Positions 53,601 through 64,000 of a stretch of 64,000 bases of DNA are shown piece after piece. A model generated the notes under the pieces. The model ran no database searches and had not been told where the DNA came from. It saw only the letters and a list, made by a program, of their open reading frames with translations. This stretch comes from Anarhynchus alexandrinus (lineage: Eukaryota; Chordata; Aves; Charadriiformes; Charadriidae): NCBI GenBank assembly GCA_008711295.1, contig VUYV01000155.1, positions 2,042,945 through 2,106,944 of the forward strand. The letters run 5' to 3'. Numbering within the stretch: position 1 is the first letter of the stretch; every line of letters starts with the position of its first letter. The translations under genes were made by a program, and so were the position numbers.

Positions 53601-54677
53601 TATGTCAGATATAGTGACAGACATTTGAAAAGTAAACAGTTTTCATTTTTATCAGACTTATTCAAAATCCTCACGGTCTATTTAGCATTCGGTAATGAAT
53701 TTAAAGTTATTAACTTCCAAATGCTCAGAACGTAGGAAATGTAGATGTGCAGGTCTGTTAATGTAAAGCATATATGATACCAACACTAAAAGTTTGGGGC
53801 AAGTTCTGAAAATCTATGGTCTACATTCCTTTTAATATCCAAGAAAATGAAGTTTAAGAAACATGCTGTATCATGGGAGATGTGCAGAACATTAGTCACA
53901 GTGAAGAGAACCAGAAAAAAACAGAGTTAAAAAATAGGATCTCTGTGCTTTTCAGGGTTGGATTTGACAGTGTGTGACCTAGTGAACCTCTGCTTGCTAC
54001 TGAATGTTGTTATGTTTTCCTAATATATGTATACAGCCCTAGGACTCACCAGAAAACCCAGTAATTTAGCAAGCACAACAGTGTTCTCTGTGAAAACATT
54101 TGGCATTTTACCAGTACTTTCATTCAGAAATAACTGCTGTAGCCCAGATAATCACTGTACAGCTACTGGGATAATGTCCTCTACTTGACATGCAGTCCAC
54201 TAAAACTTACATCAAAAGCATTAGGAGATTGACTGGCTTGGAATGAGAATAAAATGAGAGGGTATTACTGTTCTGCAAGGGCACAGGATTCTCTTGCACC
54301 GTGCTGGGTGGGACAGGCCAGAAAATAATTTGATTTTGTAAACATTTCCAAAGATTCTAAGTTGTCTTTTGTTCTGGAGCAAAAGAAAACAGAAGCTTTC
54401 AGAAGTATTCTTGAAGAAACCCAGGGAGAGAAGCTCTGTAGCCACTAGATGGCTGGTGGTGAGAACTAAGGGGTAGTGCCGAGTAATGCTTGGGGCAGAC
54501 CACTACCATAAAACTGGACTTCAAAAAATCCACTGCAGTGGCCCAACTGGTGATCTGTTGAATCAGGTGGGCTCACTGTCACTGGAGTAGTAGGTACGGA
54601 ATGACTAAACACAATGGAGCAGTTACTTTCAGATTGCTTGGGAGAAAATGTAATGCTTCTCTATGGAAAACCTATTC

Positions 54678-54694
54678 TTTTTTTTTTTTTTTTT
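54678..54694. repeat. T17 homopolymer
   Basis: A run of 17 thymines within the TFEC intron. Confidence 0.95.
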
Positions 54695-55799
54695 ACCATG
54701 TCCAGTAATAAACAGAGCCAAGAAAAAATGTTTCTATCTTGATTTATTTATAACATTTAAGAAACGTTTTCTTCAATTATTCCCCCGAATGAGCTTGCCA
54801 GCAGGAAATTTTCCTGAAAGCAATGGCTTCTAACCAATGGAAAACACAGATTTTATTATTATATATGGATAAATGTACCGTAAGTGTGATCTGAAGAATT
54901 ATTCTCACTCAGGGAATAGAATAGCCTTGGTAGTCCTAGACAAAGCTGGAAAAAATAGCTGTTAAAACAAGTTATTTAAAAAAAAAAAAAATCTGCAAAA
55001 CATTTTCCAAAATTGTTCTTTGCTTTAAAGGAAAGAAATACTTAAAGATTTGAAACAGCATTAATTCCTCCAGCAGCTCCAGCTCTAACTGCATACTGAA
55101 ATCATTATGGTGTCATTGGCGCTTTGAAGTTCACATCACCTCAGAGATTTAGAGCTGTCACATGCAATGAATCTGTTGTTAGGAACTTTCTCTATTGTTA
55201 ATCCAACCAAATTTCTTCAATCCTTTGAATGTGACTTGATGTATGTGGTATTTATATGCTGGGAAAAAGAAGAATTAAAACAACAAACTAAACATTATTG
55301 CTGTTTGTACCTTTTTAATGAAATGGTACTGCACCTCACTTGAAACTTGGTTTAATTATCAGATGATCAGAGAATGATTACATAACTTTAAAACATTATA
55401 TCAGATAATAATCTATTATTATTTGTTCTGATCAGAAGCAAGAGCAAAGGGACAGCAAATCACACACCTCCTGGTTGGGTGGTGTAGGAAGAAACAGAAC
55501 AGCAGAGGTCTGGCTTGTCTGGTACTTCTGGGTTCGAATAAGGATAAAAAGAAAGAATGAACTACCTGTCGTGTGTTGGTTTGCTGGGCTGTCTCCATAC
55601 AACTCTGAATCCCAGACAGCCACTCTTTTCCTCTGCATGCTAAGGAGCTCCCAGTTGCCCACCACTGTAACAAGGGAAGGTGCAGAGAGATTCTTCTCAG
55701 CTTTCACATCTACTTTGCTCCCCCTCCAAGAACTCAAGTGGCTGTCTGTAAGATAAAGGGGCCTCTAGTGAAATCATTAAAAGGCCTCTGTAACTGGCT

Positions 55800-56070
55800 G
55801 GGTGTAAAGACTGGGAGAGAGAGTCGTCGCTAACGGAGAGGGGAAGCAAAAGCAGCTGGGCGTGCTGAAAGGCAGGGGTTTTGTTGGGTGCTTGATGTCA
55901 GGGCTGAGCCGGTGGACCAGCCAGGCATGGGGAATGGCAGATGCCGTGCAATGGGTCACGTCTCGAGGGGTCCTGCAAGGCCTCGCCACTTCAGTTGCAT
56001 CGCTTCGTTTCAGATGTTCACAGCGCACTATGTCACTAAGATTGGGAGCAACGGCCTGCTTCCAGTCCAC
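55800..56070. promoter_or_regulatory. CpG-enriched patch within TFEC intron
   Basis: About 12 CpGs in 270 bases (gtcgtcgctaacgg and gtcacgtctcgagg), including a cacgt E-box-like core. Open frames on both strands (up to 134 codons) share it and none is recognisable. It may be an internal promoter or enhancer. I cannot distinguish these from chance GC enrichment. Confidence 0.2.
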
Positions 56071-59000
56071 TTTGGAGTCAGTTCCATTGGGATTGCTCCA
56101 CCTCTGTCACTCTTGCAGGAAAACAGCTTATGGAGAAAATCCTGTTGCCCCGTGGTTCACTTTTATTTGGTCAGCTCCTTCGACATTTGAAAAAACCCTT
56201 GTGTTTTACGGGCATGGAGTAGAGGTTAGATCAGGACAGGACAGGATAGATGTTTTCCTTCTCTAATCTTTATGATTCTGTTAACTACAGCTGGTATAAA
56301 GTTCTGATTAAATCTGTTAACTCTGCGTTTGATTTCATGGAGACACTATTTATTGATAAAAGCACAGTGCAGTCTGTCTGCGAAATCTCACTGCTATTAC
56401 AAGGTCTTTGAGGTCACGGTTTCTCATCATGGCATTAATAATTTGTATTTGTATTAATTATTTGTCAAATACTGATGGTTACCATCTGGATGGATTACAA
56501 AAACTGCTGTCTGCCCCATTCCCAGAAATCATACAGAAAAAAGAAATTCAATAGGTATCCTCCAAAGTATTTTATTCAATAATTGCTGTGATTATTCAAT
56601 CATGAAGTAAAACCAGGTTTCCATTAGAGGTGCATATAGTATTGCTGATCTAGGCAGCCCCCTGCTGCATAATCATAAGTATTTTTTATTTAGTGAATAC
56701 CAATGCCATTTGGCAACCTTCATAAGTTTATAAAATCTGCTAAAGTTCAAAACCATTTTAGAGAAAGGGCCAGAGTAAACATTAACCACCTCATTTGCTT
56801 AGGTTGGGTAACTTGAAAAGGCTGCATAACACCAATGAAAATGCTTTGTCAATCACATTCTACACTAGATTAGTCTTAAAGTCCAAGGAAGAATCAAAGT
56901 TCACCTAAGTATATAAACTTCTGTCTAGCACTCCCTGGTATCGTTTCCAAGTTTAACAAAAAGGAAAAATGAAGGAGAAAGAACAGTCGGTAGCTATTGA
57001 GGAAATAATAGACTCCTCAAAAATAACACTGGTGAGCGAATATTTTCTTTGTCTTTCTTCAATAGTATAAAGATGCTAGATAGGAAATTGTGTCTTTCAG
57101 TTGCAGAGAGCTAACAATGAAATGCACAAACTGAGAACTCCTCAGGTCTGTTTTCTGCAGCTGGAGGTGTCTTTTGGTATCACTGCCGCTGCTGTTTTTG
57201 GATCATACAGATACCAGATGAAGGTTTGTTATCAGTATTTCACACAAAATAGTAGTTTGAGGCTGAAATGGTCAGTGTACAGCTCTCTAGTGTGTTCTAA
57301 GTACTCCAAATAGACTGGGTATGAGTGTTTGCAATTTACCTCATGCTGTAGAAAAGGACTTCATAGCACAGAGCATGTAATACTTTGGGTCAGCAGAACT
57401 GTGGTCCACTTTTAGATGCAGTGCTCAAAAGCTGTGCAAAATGCCCAGATAGCTCAGCTCTGTCTCTAACGCTGTGACTGCATAATGTCTAATAACCCTT
57501 CTCTGTTTTGAAGGTAGACCTCTCAGGCTTCATGCAAATGGAGTAAATTTTTTCATAATTATGAAATGAAGGAAAGTCTCCTTTTTTCCTCTTTGGTTTT
57601 CTCTTTTGGAAAGGTAATTAGACATAAATGGAAGTATTATTCTACAATACACAGTTGTTTGTATATTGTAGAATACACAGTCAGTACCTCTTACAAACAT
57701 GATCTTCATCTCAGAGCTTAACACATGTTGAACAGAGGTAGGAGAAAAGGATAGCTAAAACACTTTTCTAATTCTCCTAATATGCTCATTTACTTTTAGT
57801 AAGAATGTCCTTTGATAACATATCCTGATCTTTTAGATACACTGAATATCTCTGAAAGCCTTTGTAGACTCTCCACATTGGAAACAACTCGTAAGCAAAT
57901 TTTAATGCTCTTTAGCATTACACTAACTTTGACATCAATATTGGCTTATGTGGTCCCTCATTGAAAGAACTAGGTGGGCCTGAGGAAACGTGGCATTGAT
58001 ATTTTATTGGAGAAATACAAAACCAGGATCTGTTACTCTTACAGAAATCAATGATTTATCAACATTTGATTAACTTTATCTCATTATTAACTGGTAGTCC
58101 AACAAATGAGGATGAATTCATCTCACCTAACCCACTCACGTTTAGTTGACTCTTCTGCAGCTGAACGCCTCAACTCTTGTCTCGATTACTATACACAGGC
58201 AACTCCAGCCTGCAATTTATCTCACTGATTTTAGATGTAACATTTAGTATGAAATGAGTAGCACCAAAGAAGCCTATGTTTCTCTCCTTGAATACAAACC
58301 AGAGATTTCTGTCTTCTTCACTATAGGTAACCTCAGTTTCCTCAAGAAATCACAGTACCTAAGAATATAAAAATCAGCATTTTGGAGTAGATCCTGAAGT
58401 GGTGGATAAAGGAAAGGATTTTGAATGTGTGTTGTCATACTGCAGTTTGCTTTTGTTGATGGATAATAAATTTTTTCAATATCTGAACACTCCTCGCTAA
58501 TCCTATGCTCCTGTGCAGCAGGATCTGCAAGTAAATTCCTGCTCTTTGGGGCCACCAGGCAGATTCTGTCTTACCCCAAAGCCCTGATGCACAGCTTCTG
58601 CTGCATGTCTTGTGTTGTTGCATGTATGAAGCAGTGCAAGACCTGAAGTCCGTAATAGATGACAGATAATAGAGAAGGTTACGTTAAGCTCCTTCGGGTC
58701 TGTAACATATAGGTTATGATCACTTCTGGAGCTAAACTTTATGAATTTCTGTCAATGGCATTTACATAGGTAGAATAAAAGACTTGTGAGCTCAGAGGGA
58801 ACAACAGCAGCCACTTACTTTGTTTTCTAGGCACAGTCAAGCTTCTTACTGCAAGATAAAGCTAACTTCTGGAAAACACTAAGATTACTTGAAGGCCATT
58901 TTGAGAAATAAACTCCTGAAAGATACAACTGCTTTTCTTAGCACCTCCTTCTCCATCAGCCAAGGCCTTCTATGACCTTTACTATATGTGTACAGTGGTT

Positions 59001-59195
59001 TACTATGCACTTATATAAATAAACACTCGTGAATATATCTGAAATCAACCACTACAGAAAGGAATTACAACCAAAATGAAACTTTGCGTGGGACATGTCA
59101 GTGCATCTTAATACACTAGATCACAGAAATGGTTAAATAGCTTGCTGTAGTGTATTCAGATACTTGGGTGATACATGAAATATACAAGGATACGA

Positions 59196-59231
59196 TATAA
59201 AGTATATAATATGTATAAAGTACATAATATA
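59196..59231. repeat. 18-bp tandem repeat, two copies
   Basis: Units tataaagtatataatatg and tataaagtacataatata differ at two positions. Confidence 0.9.
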
Positions 59232-62049
59232 AATACTGGTAATAGTAATGTTACCATCTATATTTAAGAAAAAATGTCCCATATTTCAATCCTGGAAAAA
59301 AAGTCTAGTTTTCATTTGTCCCTCAGCCTCAACTTTTCACTTTTCTTATGTTTTTGTGCTGACATTTGTTCACTGTTTTTAGTGGAAGAGTTTTAGTTAT
59401 TTGGTATACACATTTACAGGTGGTAGCCAGAGAAACATAAGTTGTTGGATGGAAGCAAGAATTTGTGCATTAGCCGGTGTTACTAGTGAAATAATCTTAG
59501 TAAAACAGCTAACAGTGTTGTCATGTAATTGTCATCTCTGGGTTTCAGACCCTGGAGATTAGTGGGGCAGTACTCTTGTGACATTTGATTTCCAGCTGCC
59601 AGTTGGATAATGACAGTATCACGACAGCACTTCGCTTTTGGTCTGTGTCTGTTATGTTAGTTTTGTAACCAGAAAAAAACAAGTAAAGATAAAAACATAT
59701 AGTTAAGAGATGATAACTGGAAGAACAGAACTCGTCAGGAAAAGGCTGATTCTCCAGAAAATTCGTTTGCTTGGTCATATTTGATCAGACATTTATCTAG
59801 ACAATGGATTTCTATGTATATGATCAGGGCAGGAATGTACTGTAACTGGGAATATGAACAGAGTTCATTTTTCTCTGATGAATAATGAACCAGCTTGATG
59901 ATCATTATTTGAAGATAAAAAATGAACCAGTTTTCATGCATAATATATAATATGTATTATAATATATCTGAACATTAAGTCCCTGGTTGAGCAGTGTGTA
60001 ATTATGAACCATGTTAAAGATAAATATAGAAGGAGATACAATTTGTTCTAAGGAAAACAAGTCTGAAAAGGGAAGCATTTGCTTTTCTCCTGTTCTCTTT
60101 AGATAATAAAAAGATGAAGTGGAACATTTGGGTGTTAGTTGTTACTAAAGACCATCTATTTTCAAACATGGGTATTTTGCACTGCAATTACAAAAGGACC
60201 TAAAACATTTAGCTGTGAATGGGATCTTCTTGTTCTAGACTCTAAAAACAGTATACTACAACTTTTTTGATAGTTGACAGTGTAAACACATCTTTACAAA
60301 GAAAAAGCATATTATGGTTTCTGTTGTTCACCTTTCTTCAAGCAACACAGCAATTGTAAAAGAAAGCAAGAGGTTGAACCCCAGTCTTCTGAGGTCAGGA
60401 CTTGTATTGGCCCACAAGATTAGTCATCCTGCCTGCAATACCTGTGAATTAGATGAAAAGTCCCAATTCACTAAAACATGCATTGAAGACACAAGAATTA
60501 ACTCAGTTTTCCCCTTGTCAAAAGTTGGAAAGACCAGATATTACAATGTAGAAAATGGTTTTGGGTTATTATACACTTATTGATCAACTCCCTATTTGGC
60601 CAAATTCAATGCACATTTTGGAGTTCATCTGTGAACTTCAAAGACTGCAAATAATTTTGTTTACCTTTCCTGAATAAACAGGAAAGGAATGACAGGGACA
60701 TAAGTATGTGGTTTTTATTTTTTTGTATCCCAGTAATACAAATACTGAACAAACTGAATTTTACTTGATACGTAAAATGAACTGTGGACACAGTTCCAAA
60801 TGTAGATTTCTACATTTGGGCTGCATATGATATTAGTATAAAAACTTTGTAAAATCCCCGCTTTGATTTTTTAATTAAAATGAATAAGAAAGAGCCACGT
60901 TGAAATGGATGGGTGCTAACATATTTTTTGTGTCTAAGAGGGAGAAGTAGCCTCATTTTACAAAACTGTTCTTTGAAGTGATGCTATCAATTAGGTTCAT
61001 GAGAGCATTATTTATGCAATATTTAGGGGTGGGAAAGAATAAAGTATTGTACTAATATTTCACATGTGAACTCTTTAATCTAGATGCAGTCTGTGTGGGT
61101 ACTAATTTTTACCAAGCACCAAAAGAAATTTGTTCTTGCAGATATAGTACCCAACCTTTCAGGTTCTATATAGTTTCTTCTTGTGACAAGTAGAGCAGCA
61201 GGTGCTATGCTTCTCTATTATTATTGAGTTTGCCAAGTCCGTAGGTGCAGTACAAGCAATCTGACCATGTGTAACAGGGCCAGTGATGATCCTCAGAATG
61301 GTCTCTACTGCACATCAGCTACTCTGGATGTGTGCCATGCTTCTATTACTGCAGGAAATATAGGCATGTAGACAAACTTGGTGAGTTGCGTGTCTGCAAT
61401 TATTAACCCTGGAAAAGAGGATAGCAAGGGAAGTTTCCGCTAGCGGGACTATCCCTGCAGCTTGCTTCCCGCTTGCCCCCCTTTCGTGGACTTTTCCAAC
61501 CGGGGCAGAATGAAGACCTCTGGCAGAGGCAGTCTGATCCTGACCCCTGTATTTTCTGGGAACGTTATCTGGTCATACACTTGGGCTTGTGAATGTGACC
61601 GGGGAACTAAGACCCTTGGAGAAATGGTAGCTGAAAATAAGCCCTCACCAACAGGACAGTCCATCCTGATGCCTGTTCTCAGGTCCCTCAAGGGAAAGCT
61701 CACTAGTTGATGCATTGTTCTGACCTGTCAGGACAGTCCAGATGTCTTTGGCGAAAAGCTCTTGCTATCCTAGGATTTAGCCATTTTAGGTAACTAGAAC
61801 ATGTAAGGTTTCTGCTCTGTAAAAATGTACATACCCCCTGTCACTTCCATGATTAGTGACATCCTTTTGGATGTATGGAGAGCTCTGTGCTACTGTAATT
61901 AGTCTTTCTAGCTCATCCTGCATATCCAGGGTTTGTTGATTGTAGCCTTCTTTTATGAATGCATATTAGTAAAATGCAATACAGATTGTATAGAAAGAAA
62001 CTGAACAGGATTCTTTTCAGGTTAAGGGGCAAGCTAAAGAGATGATAAA

Positions 62050-62945
62050 GATATTGTTAAAAAAGAAGATATTAATGAAGGGCTTCAAGAATCAATCCTC
62101 AGTCTCAGTTTATTTAATATTTTCATTAGTGACCTTGGTACAAAAATACGTTTATGCTGATGAAATTTACTGAGGTAGCAAAAGTAGAAAGTATTGCCAA
62201 TACAAAGGAAGATGAGGATATTGTAGAGGAAAAATTATATGACTGTGATGACAGAATAGTATAAATGGAAGGAATGTAATAGTACTGAGTGCAAGGTCAT
62301 TCATTTAAATACTAATAACAGGAATGTCTGCAGTAAGCTGAGAGCTCATTAACTGAAGATGACAGAGAAAGATCTGGTTACATTAGTTGCTCAGAGGATG
62401 ACTATAAGCCATCAAAATGATGGGACTTCATAAAGGAGATAAATATGATCTTAGGATCCATCACGAGAGAGATTTCCAAGAGATGCAAGGAAATATCCAC
62501 TGTGGAACTCACTGGTTACAAAACTTTGAGAATGTTGCCGATAAATAAAGTTGTCGACCCATCAGAAACACTAATTCAAAGCAGGAAAGGTAGAGAGAGG
62601 CCTGTTAGGACAAATCATAACATAGGAAGTCTGGCTAAAAAAGCGTGGCCTGTTCAACTTAGCAAACCAAAGGCTTAAGGGAGCTATGGTCACTCACAGT
62701 AATTACATGGAGAAGTTAAAGAATAAACTTTATACATTAAAGGAACCCAAAACCAAAGTAAAATTTGTCTAGGAATGGAAATAAAAAGAAAGTTTTTTAA
62801 CAATCGTTTGCGATCATTCAACCTTTGGAACACACTCCAAACAGAAATACTGGAGATGTGAAACTTAATTGATTTTAAGACAGAGCATTTTATGAAAAGT
62901 TTATGAAAAGTTTATGAAATGGATTATGTGATGATATGTTAAATG
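62050..62945 (+). mobile_element. Old, decayed CR1-type LINE (plus strand)
   Basis: Around 62104-62150 the reading LFNIFISDLGTK matches the GPVLFNIFI.DL block that follows the YADD-type core in CR1-clade reverse transcriptases. Downstream come further CR1 landmarks in order: gcaaggtcattcatttaaat (K.LHLN), caggaaaggtagagagaggc, gcctgttcaacttagcaaac (GLF.L), tggaacacactccaaacaga, and a 3' end reading cttaattgattttaagacag followed by tttatgaaatggattatgtg. All frames are interrupted by many stops and small indels, so nothing can be expressed. It resembles the older CR1 lineage common in turtles and crocodilians more than the young avian subfamilies. The 5' edge is approximate. Confidence 0.75.
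62889..62919 (+). repeat. 11-bp tandem repeat at the CR1 3' end
   Basis: Unit tttatgaaaag is present 2.8 times. It overlaps the 3'-terminal part of the old CR1 copy, where one tttatgaa word is expected, so it looks like a local duplication within the element. Confidence 0.85.
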
Positions 62946-64000
62946 AGCCCAATATCCAGGAAACGCTTTCTAGTCCAGGGTGTCTGTGTCTGGGCATTAC
63001 CAAATTCAGCAGAATTTTTAAATGAAGAAAAATCTTGTTGACTTTGCAACAGGGTTGAGCTGTTATTTTCTAGCTGTGCAACATTGACTGTGATAGAGCC
63101 ACGATCCTTACAGACTTGAATACAAATGTAATACATGAATACAAGTGTAATAAATGAATACAGGTGTAATACATGAATACAAGTGTAATACAAATACAGC
63201 ATGCAAAGATTAGCCAAAGTGGAAAAATACTTAAATAGTACGTGATCATGTAAGGGAACTCTATTGTGACATAGACCTGTCTAGGGACTACAGGTGAACA
63301 GGCACAGACAACCCTTATCCACGTATTTTATTACCATATTAAGAATTCTTCTCTTTCATTAATGGAAGATATGGAAATGTTGTTTAGTTTAAGTCTTCCT
63401 TGAAATTACATGACATTTGCCAATAGTTGCCATGCTATAGGATTTGGAACACCACATCACTTCCCTTAATGAGGTGATGTTTTTCCTGGCTTAGTAATGT
63501 GTTCCTTTAAAAAGAAGCATTATTTGGTATTAGAGACTGCAGATTGTGATCACAGCTGTCCACTGCTTGACATCCATGTGGGTAATGGACCCTTAATATT
63601 TGCCACACAATCCTGCCCGCATAGCAGTTTGGACCCAAATATTGACTATAACTTAAGCTGCTCTGGGTGAGGTCTTTACAGTACTTGTCTTGGACACTGC
63701 CAGCAAGCACGAGGTCACAGGCTCCTGCGAGCTGTGGCTGTGCTCAAGCCAGGCACTTGCTCAGGTACTGCAGCTGAAGTTTGCTTTTATAATTGGTCTA
63801 AGCTTCAAAGTTGAGCATCTTTCAGGACTGAGCCCCATGAATGGAAATTCTCATGTTCCAGTCTTCGCACACAGGCATTGAAGATCCCATGACACTTTAC
63901 ACAAAAGGAAGAACGTTAACCCCAATGTCCTTGCCAAATGCTAACTTCTTTAATTACAGTCTGCTTTCTTTAATTCTCCTTGCAGTTTTAATTAGATATG
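62946..64000. other. Non-coding DNA at right end, presumed TFEC intron
   Basis: Apart from the 19-bp minisatellite at 63118-63193 I see no exon or named repeat here. It is presumed to be still inside TFEC, because the bHLH exons have not yet appeared and no terminal exon was seen. Confidence 0.55.
63118..63193 (+). repeat. 19-bp minisatellite, four copies
   Basis: Four consecutive 19-base units of the form gaatacaagtgtaatacat occupy exactly 76 bases, with one to three substitutions between units. A minus-strand open frame through it (rich in Tyr, Ile and His) is a by-product of the repeat. Confidence 0.95.

Larger units (their letters stand above)
50630..62049 (+). other. TFEC: TFEC intron, long 5' part
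   Basis: This is the intron that starts with gtaagt after the acidic-helix exon. I looked for the next TFEC exon (ILDVYSGEQG-like linker) and for the basic-HLH exon (ERQKKDNHNLIERRRR-like) and found neither before 64 kb. The stretch holds AT-rich DNA, a T17 run near 54678, a CpG-rich patch at 55.8-56.1 kb and a two-copy 18-bp repeat near 59.2 kb. Open frames here look random. A 21-codon ATG-to-donor segment at 56969-57031 is discussed as a finding. Confidence 0.7.

Noticed and set aside
55862..56266. 134-codon + strand frame
   Set aside because: It overlaps other open frames on both strands in a GC-richer patch and shows no domain. It is explained by low stop-codon density.
57104..57148. Segment between tctttcag and a gtctgt that could be a 15-codon exon
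   Set aside because: The donor is poor and the peptide matches nothing in the MITF/TFE family.
61855..61905. Text reading SDILLDV, similar to the TFEC linker exon (SGSILDVYSG)
   Set aside because: The match ends after six residues, a stop follows shortly, and there is no phase-0 donor. Not the next TFEC exon.

Overview
The window is vertebrate nuclear DNA, most likely from a bird. It is AT-rich, mostly non-coding and sparse in repeats. The repeats I can name are all CR1-type LINE fragments. The youngest (about 25.3-26.0 kb) ends in the short ATGATT-like 3' repeat typical of avian CR1. There are no operons, ribosome binding sites, CRISPR arrays or recognisable tRNA or rRNA genes. Nearly all open frames of 60-130 codons are chance frames in AT-rich DNA.

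The one protein-coding gene I can support is TFEC (transcription factor EC, MITF/TFE family of bHLH-leucine-zipper proteins), on the + strand. Two internal coding exons are visible: 48023-48274 (84 codons) and 50534-50629 (32 codons). Both begin and end in phase 0 and are flanked by AG/GT splice signals. They encode the conserved VQTHLEN...YHIQQ N-terminal segment and the acidic activation helix. The next exons (linker, basic-HLH, zipper) were not found before 64 kb, so the gene continues to the right. The first exon(s) and promoter were not identified and may lie anywhere to the left of 48 kb or outside the window.

Layout: 1-25.3 kb is non-coding DNA with simple repeats, two CpG-rich patches (about 7.2 and 17.7-18.0 kb) and several short duplications. 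At 25.29-25.97 kb lies a 5'-truncated, broken CR1 copy (+). From 26 to 41.7 kb I see nothing I can name except AT microsatellites. At 41.7-42.96 kb lies an old, decayed CR1 copy (-) with a recognisable reverse-transcriptase fragment, and at 44.80-44.94 kb another CR1 3' piece (-). From 48.0 to 50.6 kb are the TFEC exons. From 50.6 to 62 kb is TFEC intron with a CpG-rich patch at 55.8-56.1 kb. At 62.05-62.95 kb lies another old CR1 copy (+), followed by a four-copy 19-bp minisatellite at 63.1 kb.

I found no clearly new biological system. The most useful observation concerns the bird-like TFEC N-terminus. It keeps the MITF-type exon in full, and at the position where (from memory) the human protein initiates it has leucine, so translation here should begin in an exon further upstream.
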